Source: an uncultured Caulobacter sp.
GTDB taxonomy: Bacteria > Pseudomonadota > Alphaproteobacteria > Caulobacterales > Caulobacteraceae
DNA: 39,267 nucleotides
Assembly: GCF_947036865.1 (NCBI RefSeq)
Contig: NZ_CAMQSF010000034.1
Span: 1-39,267 of the forward strand
Reading direction: 5' to 3'
The notes beneath the pieces were generated by a model, which was not told where the DNA came from, searched no databases, and saw nothing but the letters and a program-made list of their open reading frames with translations. This document shows positions 24,900 to 32,970 of the stretch, piece after piece (position 1 is the stretch's first letter; every line of letters begins with the position of its first letter). The position numbers were made by a program, and so were the translations under genes.

Positions 24900-24947
24900 G
24901 AGCCTGTCCGCTTCGAATGGAACCACTCGAAGCGGATAAACAGGCTC
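24900..24947. repeat. Inverted repeat with GAGCCTGT/ACAGGCTC outer and CCGCTTCGA/TCGAAGCGG inner arms
   Basis: The outer arms (24900-24907 and 24940-24947) are perfect 8-mers. The inner arms (24908-24916 and 24927-24935) are perfect 9-mers around a 10-base loop, with a 4-base bulge (ATAA) on the right. This size and design resemble short interspersed intergenic palindromes of alphaproteobacteria. Confidence 0.85.
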
Positions 24948-24961
24948 GATTTCTTATATTT

Positions 24962-25010
24962 AGAGCGTGATAGCCGCCGAAAACGCTCGCACTTTCGGCT
25001 ATCACGCTCT
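24962..25010. repeat. Perfect 15-bp inverted repeat, 19-base loop
   Basis: AGAGCGTGATAGCCG (24962-24976) pairs perfectly with CGGCTATCACGCTCT (24996-25010). The loop begins CCGAAA, which could alternatively pair with the TTTCGG at 24993-24998, giving a shifted stem. It lies directly after an AT-rich stretch (24950-24961) and 27 bases before the start of cca. A 13-base copy of the right arm occurs at 14344-14356. Confidence 0.9.
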
Positions 25011-25036
25011 GGGACGCGTGAGTGGGAGTCAGGCGT

Positions 25037-26290
25037 TTGAACATCGAATCGATCGGCGTGCAGCCTTGGATGGCGCTGCCGGAAACCAAGGCGGTGATCG
25101 CCGCCCTCGAGGCGCGAGGCTATGCGGGCTGCGCCCGTTTCGTCGGCGGCTGCGTGCGCAACGCCGTGATGGGCAAGCCCATCGACGACATCGACATCGC
25201 CACCACCCTGACGCCGGACCTGGTCATCGACGCGCTGGAGCAGGCGGGTCTGAGGGCGATCCCGACCGGCGTCGACCACGGAACGATCACCGCGTTGTCG
25301 GGGGGGCGGCCCTATGAGATCACCACCCTGCGCAAGGACGTCTCGACCGACGGCCGCCGCGCGGTGGTGGCCTTCACCCAGGACTGGGGCCAGGACGCCG
25401 AGCGCCGCGACTTCCGGTTCAACGCCCTCTACGCCGACCTGGAAGGCCGGGTCTACGATCCGACCGGCGAGGGCGTGGCCGACGCGCGCGAGGGGCGGGT
25501 GGTGTTCGTCGGCGATCCGATGACCCGCATCCGCGAGGATTATCTGCGCATCCTGCGCTTCTTCCGGTTCCAGGCCTGGTACGGCCGGGGCGAGGCCGAC
25601 CAGAAGGCCCTGGCCGCCTGCAAGGCGCTGAAGGGCATGGTCTCGGGCCGGGCCGCCGAACGCACCCAGAAGGAGCTGATGAAGATGCTGGCCGCCGATG
25701 ATCCGCGGCCGGCGTTCCGGCTGATGGCGGCGACCAGCGTCCTGTCCTCGATCCTGCCGTCGGTGAAGTCGCTGGCCCGGTTCGAGGCTCTGGTCGGCAT
25801 CGAGACCGAGCAACTGTTCGAGAACGATCCGGACCTGCGCCTCGCCGCCCTGATCCCGGACGACGCCAAGATCGCCGAGCAGCTGGCGGAGCGCCTGCGC
25901 CTGCCCAACAACGTCCGGGATCGCATCGTCGACGCGGTCGGCAAGACCCCGCGCGTCGTCTCATGGATGAGCCCGCGCGAGGCGCGCCGGGCGGTCTATG
26001 GCCTGGGTGCGCGGACCTTCTGTGATCGGATCAAGTTGGCCTGGGCGGGCTCGGGCCGGGACTCCACCGCGCCGCAGTGGCGCGCCCTGCTGGCTCTGGC
26101 CGAGACCTGGACCCCGCCGGCCTTCCCCCTGTCGGGCGAGGAGGTCATGACCGCCGGCGTGCCCAAGGGGCCGCTGGTCGGCGAGGTGATGCGCGAGATC
26201 GAGATCTGGTGGATCGACCAGGACTTCATCGAGGACAAGTTCAGCGCCATCGAGCGCCTGAAGGCCGTGGCCCAGGGCATGGTCTACTGA
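25037..26290 (+). CDS. cca: CCA tRNA nucleotidyltransferase (class II)
   Basis: This enzyme adds or repairs the CCA end of tRNAs. The product of about 417 residues has the nucleotidyltransferase motif RFVGGCVRNAVMGKPIDDIDIATT, with the metal-binding DxD in DIDIA. It also has RRDFRFNALYADLEG and the ERxxxE-type region RIREDYLRILRFFRFQAWYG. The C-terminal helical domain follows. I suggest the TTG at 25037 because GGGAG lies 8 bases upstream and residues before the first ATG (25070) look homologous; a GTG at 25022 is also in frame. The true start is uncertain by up to 16 codons. The next gene begins one base after the stop. Confidence 0.92.
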   Translation: MNIESIGVQPWMALPETKAVIAALEARGYAGCARFVGGCVRNAVMGKPIDDIDIATTLTPDLVIDALEQAGLRAIPTGVDHGTITALSGGRPYEITTLRKDVSTDGRRAVVAFTQDWGQDAERRDFRFNALYADLEGRVYDPTGEGVADAREGRVVFVGDPMTRIREDYLRILRFFRFQAWYGRGEADQKALAACKALKGMVSGRAAERTQKELMKMLAADDPRPAFRLMAATSVLSSILPSVKSLARFEALVGIETEQLFENDPDLRLAALIPDDAKIAEQLAERLRLPNNVRDRIVDAVGKTPRVVSWMSPREARRAVYGLGARTFCDRIKLAWAGSGRDSTAPQWRALLALAETWTPPAFPLSGEEVMTAGVPKGPLVGEVMREIEIWWIDQDFIEDKFSAIERLKAVAQGMVY

Positions 26291-26291
26291 C

Positions 26292-26996
26292 ATGCGGATC
26301 GGCCTGCTCGAGACCGGCGAGCCTCCCGGCGATCTGGCGGCGACGCACGGCGGCTACGCGGCGATGTTCGTCAAGCTGCTGGGCGAGGGCCACCACTACC
26401 GCGTCTATGACGTCCAGGGCGGCCAGCTGCCCAGCGCGCCGGGCGAGAACGACGCCTATCTGATCACCGGCTCGGCCGCCGGGGTCTACGACCCGCTGCC
26501 GTGGATCGCGCCGCTGAAGGCTTTTCTACAAGGCGCCAGGGGCGAGACGCCGATGGTCGGCGTCTGTTTCGGCCACCAGATCATGGCCGAGGCGTTCGGC
26601 GGCCGGGTCGTCAAGTCCGACAAGGGCTGGGGCGTGGGCCTGCACGCCTACGAGGTCGCCGCCCGCGCGCCCTGGATGGACGAGGCGCGCGCCGTCGCGG
26701 TCCCGGCCTCGCACCAGGACCAGGTGGTCGAACTGGCCCCCGGCGCCCGCGTCCTGGCCGGCAGCGCCTTCACCCCCTACGGCGTGCTGGCCTATGACGA
26801 CGCCCGCGCGATCTCGATGCAGTTCCACCCGGAGTTCTCGCCGGACTACGCCCGGGCCCTGATCGAGGCGCGGCGCGGAACGCGGTTCACCGACGCCGAG
26901 GCCGACGCGGCGATCGCCAGCCTGTCGGCGCCCAACGACCGCGAGCGGGTGGGCGGCTGGATCCAGCGCTTTCTGGCCCAGGCAACTCAAGGCTAA
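26292..26996 (+). CDS. Class I glutamine amidotransferase-like protein
   Basis: This 234-residue protein has the triad of class I glutamine amidotransferases: C92 in GVCFGHQIMAE, H179 and E181 in QFHPEFS. It starts MRIGLLETGEPP and has LITGSAAGVYD, as in stand-alone GMP-synthase-like amidotransferases such as those that hydrolyse gamma-glutamyl compounds. No synthetase domain is attached, so it may hydrolyse gamma-glutamyl substrates or supply ammonia to an unlinked partner. It starts one base after the cca stop, indicating an operon. Confidence 0.88.
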   Translation: MRIGLLETGEPPGDLAATHGGYAAMFVKLLGEGHHYRVYDVQGGQLPSAPGENDAYLITGSAAGVYDPLPWIAPLKAFLQGARGETPMVGVCFGHQIMAEAFGGRVVKSDKGWGVGLHAYEVAARAPWMDEARAVAVPASHQDQVVELAPGARVLAGSAFTPYGVLAYDDARAISMQFHPEFSPDYARALIEARRGTRFTDAEADAAIASLSAPNDRERVGGWIQRFLAQATQG

Positions 26997-27038
26997 GCTC
27001 GAGCGTTAACGGCGTCGTTGAGCACCGGGAGGCCTGTC

Positions 27039-27686
27039 ATGGCGCGTGTCGCTACCCTCGTGACCCTGGTCGGGACCCTGGCCGCCGCCGGCGCGGTGAT
27101 GGCCAGCGGCGCGGCCGCGCCGTCCGGGGCCGACGATCCCAAGCCCGCGACCCTGCGCTCGGCGGCCAGCTTCCAATCGATCAAGGATCCGGCCGCCCGC
27201 TCGGTCGCCCTGTTCCAGGAAGCCGGCAAGGTGATCCAGAGTCCGCGCTGCCTGAACTGCCATCCGGCCCAGCGCGCCCCGACCCAGGGCGATGATCTGC
27301 ACCCGCACAATCCGCCGATGGTCGCCGGCGACAGCGGCCACGGCCCGGTCGGCATGCCCTGCTTCTCGTGTCACACGGGCGCCAACGTCCCGACCTGGGG
27401 CCAGGACATCAAGAGCATTCCGGGCGATCCGAAATGGGCGCTCGCCCCGGCCGAAATGGCCTGGCAGGGCAAGTCGCTGGGCCAGATCTGCGCGCAGCTG
27501 AAGACCCCGGCGACCAATGGCGGCCGCTCCCTGGCCGAGATCCATCACCACATGGCCGAGGATCACCTGGTCGGCTGGGGCTGGAACCCGGGGGCAGGGC
27601 GCGTTCCGGCGCCGGGGACCCAGGCTGGGTTCGGCGAACTGATCAAGGCCTGGATCGACACGGGGGCGAAGTGCCCGAAGGCGTGA
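27039..27686 (+). CDS. Exported diheme c-type cytochrome-like protein
   Basis: The 215-residue product starts with a signal-type N-terminus (MARVATLVTLVGTLAAAGAVMA). It has two CxxCH heme-attachment motifs, CLNCH at 71-75 and CFSCH at 108-112. A HHH run and many His residues follow (LAEIHHHMAEDH), along with a terminal cysteine. The spacing of 37 residues between heme sites is compact. It resembles small periplasmic electron carriers annotated near isoquinoline-type oxidoreductases, but no oxidoreductase gene is adjacent. I start at ATG 27039 because GGGAGG lies 6 bases upstream; a TTG at 27018 is less likely. Confidence 0.82.
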   Translation: MARVATLVTLVGTLAAAGAVMASGAAAPSGADDPKPATLRSAASFQSIKDPAARSVALFQEAGKVIQSPRCLNCHPAQRAPTQGDDLHPHNPPMVAGDSGHGPVGMPCFSCHTGANVPTWGQDIKSIPGDPKWALAPAEMAWQGKSLGQICAQLKTPATNGGRSLAEIHHHMAEDHLVGWGWNPGAGRVPAPGTQAGFGELIKAWIDTGAKCPKA

Positions 27687-27993
27687 GGCCGGGTAAGCGG
27701 CGTTTGGGGGATTCGGCTAGAGTGGCTTGCAGACTTCTAGCGCGGCTGCCACGCGAACGGAGTTGGTGGCGAACTGCACGTTAAGGCGCCTTCCTGGTCG
27801 GGGTCATCGACGCCGATGCGTAGGTCAGACGTGATCGAGTTGGATCCGCGCAGCTGTGGCCTTCATGACGGCGGCAAGGGCGATGCGAACGCTGCGGATG
27901 GGATCGCGAAGTTCAGAAATAGAGACGGTTTTCTGGCCAACGAACGCCGCAATAGTCTCAGCCGCCGATCCTTGCCACGAGGATTCCGTGCTT
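27687..27993. other. Non-coding or degenerate interval of 307 bases
   Basis: No convincing gene is present. The composition changes by eye to less GC-rich DNA. On the minus strand the stretch 27825-27950 can be read as a protein-like helix (SELRDPIRSVRIALAAVMKA), but it has no credible start and overlaps the ChaN-like gene's 3' end, so it may be a remnant. Confidence 0.4.
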
Positions 27994-28890
27994 TCAGTCT
28001 GCGGGCGCCGCCGGAGGCGACGAGCGCAAGGGCTTTCCGACCGAATAGTAGCCGTCAAATTGCGCGGATGGGCCGTGGAGCAGTCCGATGCCCCGCGGAA
28101 TCTCCTCTGCTCCGGTGCGCAGGCACAAGGCCGGGATTCCGCTGGAGCGGCATGGCCAGGCCTCGCCGCCCCATCCCCGCAAACCTAATGTTACGGTCCT
28201 AGAGTGAGGCATCGCGGTCGCCATAGACAGGAACGAAGAAGCGGGTGTTGAGCGAGCGCCGTGCGCGAACCCGGTCAGCGCCATGACAAGTGCGCCTGGT
28301 GATCGGGCACCAGCGTCAATTAAATGCTTGGCCATGCGTGCGTTGACTTCGGTCTGGCCCGTGTCACCTGGGAGCATCACGCCGAAGAATGTCGTGACCT
28401 TCAGATCGAGACCCTCAGCCCGCAGCGCGCGAAGGCGATCGATGAGCTTCAGCATCGCTTGGCTGCTTTTCCCGCTGGTCTGATCCCGCCATGCGGGCGA
28501 CGATAGGAGGATAATCTTTGCCTCAGCCCCACCTTCCGAAGCTAGGTAGTCCTCGATGAGCCCCTGGTTTTCGCGCGGCCACTCAATGGCGACCACTACC
28601 TTCCGACCGCTCCTAAGCACCGAGCAGACTGCGTCTCCAAAGAGTTCGGGAGACTCCTCGGTGCCATGAACCTCGCTGAAGAGCACGAACTTCAGACCCG
28701 GCTTTAGAAGCACGCTTTGAGCGCCTGGGACCGGAGAACATCGCGGGTTACCTTTGATTTTGGCAACGGCCGGACTACTCCCGAATCCAAGCAAAATGAC
28801 AAGGAGCGGTATGATCGAGGCCGCCCGAAAGCCGCGTACTCGCTGTGGCCAGCGCCCGTTTGAGGAAACTCGCCAGCCGTCGGATCCCAT
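27994..28890 (-). CDS. ChaN/Tiki-superfamily exported protein
   Basis: The 298-residue product resembles the haem-binding uptake protein ChaN, part of the Tiki/TraB-like fold. It has a long N-region and one hydrophobic segment (AASIIPLLVILLGFGSSPAVA), suggesting export. The family hallmark is FSEVHGTEESPELF with E73 and H75, followed by VVVAIEWPRENQGLIEDYL, and the Cys-containing C-terminal part ends FDGYYSVGKPLRSSPPA. The start is uncertain: ATG 28890 has GGAG 11 bases upstream, and ATG 28911 is also in frame. Base composition by eye is less GC-rich than the flanks, and both flanks are longer gaps than elsewhere, so acquisition by transfer is possible. Haem binding here is inferred. Confidence 0.75.
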   Translation of the reverse strand: MGSDGWRVSSNGRWPQRVRGFRAASIIPLLVILLGFGSSPAVAKIKGNPRCSPVPGAQSVLLKPGLKFVLFSEVHGTEESPELFGDAVCSVLRSGRKVVVAIEWPRENQGLIEDYLASEGGAEAKIILLSSPAWRDQTSGKSSQAMLKLIDRLRALRAEGLDLKVTTFFGVMLPGDTGQTEVNARMAKHLIDAGARSPGALVMALTGFAHGARSTPASSFLSMATAMPHSRTVTLGLRGWGGEAWPCRSSGIPALCLRTGAEEIPRGIGLLHGPSAQFDGYYSVGKPLRSSPPAAPAD

Positions 28891-29220
28891 AGAAACAAAA
28901 TCTCCAAGCATCAGGCGCCAGCAACTAACGATGTAGAAGAGGCGGGAGGTTGATTGGAGAGCTCGAAGGCGGCGCTGTTGCGCACCGCTAGGGCGCGAGC
29001 GGCTTGGCTCCCCACTCGTATCAGGTCCCAGACAGCGTCCACGCTTCCTCCGTGAGCGGCTCGGTGGAGCAACACGTCGACCGCCCAGCTCGACCTGAGA
29101 GCGAATGGTCGCGCAAACTGTCAATGGCCGCAATGGCCGACCTACGCTCGGGGGGCGATCCTTACTCTCTTTAAGATTGCCGCTCGGCGCGTCCCTCGTC
29201 CGAACGACGAGACCGCCCCC
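28891..29220. other. Gene-free interval of 330 bases upstream of the ChaN-like gene
   Basis: Both strands give only arginine-rich, uninformative readings. On the minus strand a TTGACA (in TTGACAGTTTGCG, near 29115-29128) could be a -35 element, without a convincing -10. I see no repeat, RNA gene or mobile element here. Confidence 0.4.
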
Positions 29221-30093
29221 TCACGGCCACTTCACCGTCGGCGGCATCGAGCTCAGGATCGACTCGACGTTGCCGCCGGTCTTCAGGCCGAACATCGTGC
29301 CCCGGTCGTAGAGCAGGTTGAACTCGACATAGCGGCCGCGCTGGACCAGCTGCTGCTCGCGCTCCTCCGGCGTCCAGGCCTCGCCCATCCGGCGGCGGAC
29401 CAGGGTCGGATAGATCTCCAGGAAGGCGCGGCCGACGTCCTGGGTGAAGGCGAAGTCGCGGTCCCAGTCGCCGCTGTCGTGGTGGTCGTAGAAGATGCCG
29501 CCGACGCCGCGCGGCTCGTTGCGGTGCGGCAGGAAGAAGTACTCGTCGCACCAGGCCTTGTACTTCGGATGCCAGGCCGGATCGTACTTGTCGCAGGCGC
29601 GCTGGTAGGCGGCGTGGAAATCGATCGCGTCGGGGAAGTCCTGCTGGCGCTGATAGCCGAGCAGGGGGGTGAGATCGCCGCCGCCGCCGAACCAGCTCTT
29701 CGTCGTGGCGATGAAGCGGGTGTTCATGTGCACGGCCGGCACGCGCGGGCTGACCATGTGGGCGATCAGGCTGATCCCCGTGGCGAAGAAGCGCGGATCG
29801 TCGGCCGCGCCGGGCATGGCCTTGGCCATTTCCGGGGTGAAGGTCCCGTGCACGGTCGAGACGTGGACGCCGACCTTCTCGAACAGGCGGCCGTGCATCA
29901 GGCCCATCACGCCGCCGCCGCCGGCCGGACGCTCCCAGGGCTTCCTCTCGAAGCGGCCCGGCGCGCCGGGATAGAGGTCCGCCGGCGCCTCGTCCTCCAG
30001 GCGTTCGAACGCGGCGCAGATCTGGTCGCGCAGGCTTTCGAACCAGGCCTTGGCCCGGGCCTTCTTGGTCTCGAGGTCTTGATCGGTGCTCAT
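29221..30093 (-). CDS. hemF: Oxygen-dependent coproporphyrinogen III oxidase
   Basis: HemF decarboxylates coproporphyrinogen III to protoporphyrinogen IX using oxygen, a late step of heme synthesis. The 290-residue product has the expected length and motifs. These include [24 protein letters not shown], the signature [14 protein letters not shown], and [22 protein letters not shown]. It is a cytoplasmic dimeric enzyme. The neighbouring ChaN-like protein and the c-type cytochrome both relate to heme, but they are on different transcripts and the link is only suggestive. TTAATC lies 7 bases upstream of the ATG and may be a -10 for a leaderless transcript. Confidence 0.97.
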   Translation of the reverse strand: MSTDQDLETKKARAKAWFESLRDQICAAFERLEDEAPADLYPGAPGRFERKPWERPAGGGGVMGLMHGRLFEKVGVHVSTVHGTFTPEMAKAMPGAADDPRFFATGISLIAHMVSPRVPAVHMNTRFIATTKSWFGGGGDLTPLLGYQRQQDFPDAIDFHAAYQRACDKYDPAWHPKYKAWCDEYFFLPHRNEPRGVGGIFYDHHDSGDWDRDFAFTQDVGRAFLEIYPTLVRRRMGEAWTPEEREQQLVQRGRYVEFNLLYDRGTMFGLKTGGNVESILSSMPPTVKWP

Positions 30094-30114
30094 GCCGACC
30101 GATTAAGCCCGTCC

Positions 30115-30158
30115 GGGCCGCCGCGCAAATGGGCCGCCGCGCGAATGGGCCGCGCGCC
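30115..30158. repeat. Tandem 16-base repeat, about 2.7 copies
   Basis: GGGCCGCCGCGCAAAT (30115-30130) is repeated with one change at 30131-30146 and in part at 30147-30158. It lies between the divergent hemF and thiolase genes. It may be replication slippage of GC-rich DNA. Confidence 0.75.
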
Positions 30159-30234
30159 GTCTTCGGGCGATATTCGACAAGACGGCGGCGGCCTCCCCAT
30201 ATAGCGAAGGTCCCAGCGCCTCCGGAGCCTCCCC

Positions 30235-31521
30235 ATGCCCACCGTCCCCAAGTCCGCCGCCGCCGAAGTCTGGCTCGCCGCCGGCGTCCGCACGCCCTTC
30301 GCCAAGGTCGACGGACCGCTGGCCGCCCATGACGCGATCGGCCTGTCGGTTCCGGTGGTCAAGGCGATGCTGGCCAAGGCCGGCCGGCCCGACTTCGCCG
30401 TCTGGGGCACGGTGATCCCGAACCTGACCTGGAGCAATCTGGCGCGCGAGGTGCTGCTGGACGCCGGCGGCGATCCGACCATCCCGGCCTTCTCGACGGT
30501 GATGGCCTGCTCGACCAGCATGATCGGCGCGATCGAGGCGGCCGGCATGATCGACGGGCGCGGCCGTGATCTGGCCCTGGTCGGCGGCGTCGAGAGCATG
30601 AGCCGCGTGCAGATCGGCCTGTCGGTCGCCCTGTCCGACTGGATCCGCAAGTTCCAGGGGGCCAAGACGGGCCAGCAGCGCCTGGCGGCCCTGGGCGCGC
30701 TGAACCTGAGGGACGTCCGCCTCTTCATTCCCAAGGTGGTCAACCGGGTCACGGGCCTGTCGATGGGCGAGCACACCGAGATCACGGCCAAGGAATGGGG
30801 CCTGACCCGCGCGGACCAGGACGCCATCGCCCTGGCCAGTCACCAGGGCGCGGTGAGGGGCTGGGCCAGCGGGTTCTTCGACGACCTCGTCATCCCTTTG
30901 GGCGAGACCAGGCGCGACACGATCCCGCGCCAGGACACCTCGCTGGAGAAGCTGGCTAAGCTGGCGCCGGCCTTCGACCGGACCAGCGGCCGGGGCACGC
31001 TGACGGCCGGCAATTCCTCGCCGCTGACCGACGGCGCCGCCGCGATCTGGGTCGGATCGGCGGCCGGCATGGCCCGCTTGCCGGGCGAGACGCCCAAGGT
31101 CCGGCTGGTCGATTACGAGGTCACCTCGATCGACCTTCGCCACGAGGGCCTCCTGATGGCGCCCGCCTATGGCGTGCCGCGCCTGCTGGCCCGCAACGGC
31201 CTGACCTATGCCGACGTCTCGCTTTGGGAAATCCACGAGGCGTTCGCCGCCCAGGTGCTGTCGCACATCGCCGCCTGGGAGAGCGCCAAGTTCCTGGCCG
31301 ATAAGGCGGGCGTGACCACGCCGCTGGGCGCCTTCCCGCGCGAGCGCATGAACCCCAATGGCGGCAGCCTGGCCCTGGGCCATCCGTTCGGCGCCACCGG
31401 CGCGCGGATCCTCAGCCAGGCGGTGAAGGAACTGGCCGCGCGTCCGAAGGGCGAGCGCGCCATCGTCAGCATCTGCGCCGACGGCGGCCAGGGCGCGATG
31501 ATGCTGCTGGAGAGCGCGTAG
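30235..31521 (+). CDS. Thiolase family acetyl-CoA C-acyltransferase
   Basis: This 428-residue thiolase either cleaves 3-ketoacyl-CoA in beta-oxidation or condenses acyl-CoAs. The nucleophile is C92 in VMACSTSMIG, the active-site histidines are in EIHEAFAAQVL and NPNGGSLALGHPFGATGAR, and the C-terminal Cys is in SICADGGQGAMM, where PhaA-type enzymes have CIGGGMG. Its length and DTSLEKLAKLAPAF segment fit FadI/FadA-like beta-oxidation thiolases better than PhaA, which is encoded separately at 33029. It is divergent from hemF. A palindrome follows 27 bases after the stop. Confidence 0.92.
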   Translation: MPTVPKSAAAEVWLAAGVRTPFAKVDGPLAAHDAIGLSVPVVKAMLAKAGRPDFAVWGTVIPNLTWSNLAREVLLDAGGDPTIPAFSTVMACSTSMIGAIEAAGMIDGRGRDLALVGGVESMSRVQIGLSVALSDWIRKFQGAKTGQQRLAALGALNLRDVRLFIPKVVNRVTGLSMGEHTEITAKEWGLTRADQDAIALASHQGAVRGWASGFFDDLVIPLGETRRDTIPRQDTSLEKLAKLAPAFDRTSGRGTLTAGNSSPLTDGAAAIWVGSAAGMARLPGETPKVRLVDYEVTSIDLRHEGLLMAPAYGVPRLLARNGLTYADVSLWEIHEAFAAQVLSHIAAWESAKFLADKAGVTTPLGAFPRERMNPNGGSLALGHPFGATGARILSQAVKELAARPKGERAIVSICADGGQGAMMLLESA

Positions 31522-31548
31522 GTCAGCGCTCGGGAGCCGAAACCTCGT

Positions 31549-31615
31549 CCTTCGACACGCTCAGGATGAGGTTTCTAGTGATTGGCTATGGCCCTCACCC
31601 TGAGCCTGTCGAAGG
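31549..31615. repeat. 23-bp imperfect inverted repeat, probable intergenic palindrome/terminator
   Basis: CCTTCGACACGCTCAGGATGAGG (31549-31571, written in parts: CCTTCGACACGC then TCAGGATGAGG) pairs with 31593-31615 with two mismatches around a 21-base loop. The core CCTTCGACA..GCTCAGG is one I associate with abundant intergenic repeats of Caulobacter and sphingomonads. It lies after the thiolase stop between convergent units. Confidence 0.85.
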
Positions 31616-31630
31616 GCGAGGGCGGGCCCC

Positions 31631-31699
31631 TCAGGTCAGCGCCGTGAAGATCAGGGCGACCACGGCGACGTCGAAGATGCGGATGGCGACGGAGAGCAT
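31631..31699 (-). CDS. Possible 22-residue hydrophobic small protein
   Basis: An ORF on the minus strand reads MLSVAIRIFDVAVVALIFTALT, one short transmembrane-like helix with an Arg near the N-terminus. It lies downstream of the 108-residue conserved gene at 31783, 83 bases from its stop. No strong Shine-Dalgarno is seen. It may be a real small membrane protein, but a chance ORF cannot be excluded. Confidence 0.3.
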   Translation of the reverse strand: MLSVAIRIFDVAVVALIFTALT

Positions 31700-31782
31700 G
31701 CGGGACTCGCGGCGTTGAGATCATCAACGCTCAAGCAAGTTCCGCGCCAGCCGCGGACGCTCGTCGGGACGAGCCGCGAAGC

Positions 31783-32109
31783 CTAGATGTTGGTCTTCTT
31801 GATCAGGCCCGGCCTGGGGCGGCGATCAGCCTCGCCGGAATATTCGGCGCCGAGATAGGTCGATCTGGCCGTGTCCAGCACTTCCTGCCCACCGCGCAGG
31901 CCGCGCTTCTGGCCGCGCTGGCCCATCAGGTGGGCGGCGAAGGCGGCGAAGCCCTCGCGCCGCGGCGGGTCTTGGCGAGGGGGCGGGGCGTCTTCCTCGA
32001 CGACGAACACCACCTCTTCGTCGGTGTCGGGACGATCGCCGTCGCGCGGCGCCGGCAGGGCGCGGCGCGCGGCGGCGGAACGTCGAACGGGATCGATCGG
32101 GCCGGTCAT
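31783..32109 (-). CDS. Conserved hypothetical protein, 108 residues
   Basis: This small soluble protein of unknown function has an acidic patch (DEEVVFVVEEDAP at about 31-43). Its conserved-looking C-terminal half runs FAAHLMGQRGQKRGLRGG, then EVLDTARSTYLGAEYSG and ends RPRPGLIKKTNI. I associate a similar sequence with other Caulobacterales, but it has no assigned role. No cysteine, signal peptide or membrane segment is present. It lies 49 bases downstream of phaR on the same strand, so it is probably co-transcribed with it. Confidence 0.72.
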   Translation of the reverse strand: MTGPIDPVRRSAAARRALPAPRDGDRPDTDEEVVFVVEEDAPPPRQDPPRREGFAAFAAHLMGQRGQKRGLRGGQEVLDTARSTYLGAEYSGEADRRPRPGLIKKTNI

Positions 32110-32158
32110 GGCCGGAACGGTACGGCCAGGACGGTTAAGAACGGCTGGATCGGCGTGG

Positions 32159-32809
32159 TTAAGACTTGTTGGCCAGCTTGGCCAGCTGCGCCTGCATCGC
32201 CTCCATCTGGCGCTTCAGGTCGGCCAGGGAGTCCTCGCTGGCCGGCGTCGGCGCGGGGGCCGGCGGCGGTTCCGCCGAGGCCGCGGCGGCCTCCTCGGGA
32301 CGGACATAGGCGAACGGCGAGAACATCTTCATGGCCCGATCGAACAGAGCCATGTTCTGCCGGATCTGGTCCTCGTAGACGCCCATCCCCGGCATCTTGC
32401 CCGGCGCCATGTTGGCCAGCTGCCCGCGCAGGCGCTCCTGCTGCTTGGCGAAGCTTTCCAGCGACATTTCCAGATAGGACGGCAGGAAGGCCTGCATCGA
32501 GTTGCCGTAGAAGCCGATCAGCTGGCGCAGGAACTGGATCGGCAGCAGGTTCTGACCGCCGCCGCGATTTTCTTCCTCGAAGATGATCTGGGTCAAGACC
32601 GAGCGCGTGATGTCGTCGTTGGTCTTGGCGTCATAGACGACGAAGTCCACGCCCTCCTTGACCATGTCGGACAGGTGTTCGAGGGTGACGTAAGAGGAAG
32701 ACGCTGTGTTATACAGGCGACGGTTGGCGTATTTCTTGATGATCACGCGCTGGCCGGCCGATTTCTCGCTTCCGGCGGCCGTTTCGCCTTTTTCGGGGTT
32801 CTCGGACAT
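32159..32809 (-). CDS. phaR: Polyhydroxyalkanoate synthesis repressor PhaR
   Basis: PhaR represses PHB-associated genes and senses PHB by binding to the granule. The 216-residue product has the N-terminal PHB/PHA accumulation regulator DNA-binding domain, VIIKKYANRRLYNTASSSYVTLEHLSDMVKEG (about residues 22-53). The central PHB-binding domain includes LLPIQFLRQLIGFYGNSMQAFLPSYLEMSLE (about 88-118). The C-terminal tail is Ala/Pro-rich and ends in a Leu/Met heptad (LADLKRQMEAMQAQLAKLA) that may form a coiled coil. It is divergent from phaA, with 219 bases between, and the intergenic DNA has TGC/GCA-rich sequence of the kind PhaR is known to bind. Confidence 0.95.
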   Translation of the reverse strand: MSENPEKGETAAGSEKSAGQRVIIKKYANRRLYNTASSSYVTLEHLSDMVKEGVDFVVYDAKTNDDITRSVLTQIIFEEENRGGGQNLLPIQFLRQLIGFYGNSMQAFLPSYLEMSLESFAKQQERLRGQLANMAPGKMPGMGVYEDQIRQNMALFDRAMKMFSPFAYVRPEEAAAASAEPPPAPAPTPASEDSLADLKRQMEAMQAQLAKLANKS

Positions 32810-32935
32810 TTCGTTCCCTAGGAGAGCGGTTACCACCCGCTTTTCGCATCGCACTATCGCCAATGCAAAGGCATGGCGCCAGTGGTCTGATGACTTGGAG
32901 ACGACATCAAGCCGTGAAAATGTGTCCGTGGACGA

Positions 32936-32970
32936 CGCAGCTGGGATGTGCATGTTGATGCTGCCTCGCA
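32936..32970. promoter_or_regulatory. Candidate PhaR operator between phaR and phaA
   Basis: Within 35 bases lie GCAGC (32937-32941), TGTGCATG (32947-32954), GCTGC (32960-32964) and CGCA (32967-32970). PhaR of Paracoccus recognises TGC/GCA-rich sequences, and GCAGC..GCTGC forms an inverted pair. The placement, 59 bases before the phaA ATG, suits autorepression or phaA control. This is a pattern match, not a proven site. Confidence 0.4.

Noticed and set aside
24834..25040. Plus-strand open frame of 68 codons over the palindromes
   Set aside because: Its translation is the inverted repeats read as protein and it has no ribosome site or conserved motif.
27825..28058. Minus-strand open frame of 77 codons downstream of the ChaN-like gene
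   Set aside because: No credible start codon or ribosome site, and it overlaps the ChaN-like gene in another frame. The C-terminal half looks protein-like, so it is noted only as a possible remnant.
27687..29220. Mobile element insertion around the ChaN-like gene
   Set aside because: I see no transposase, integrase, tRNA, terminal inverted repeat or target-site duplication.
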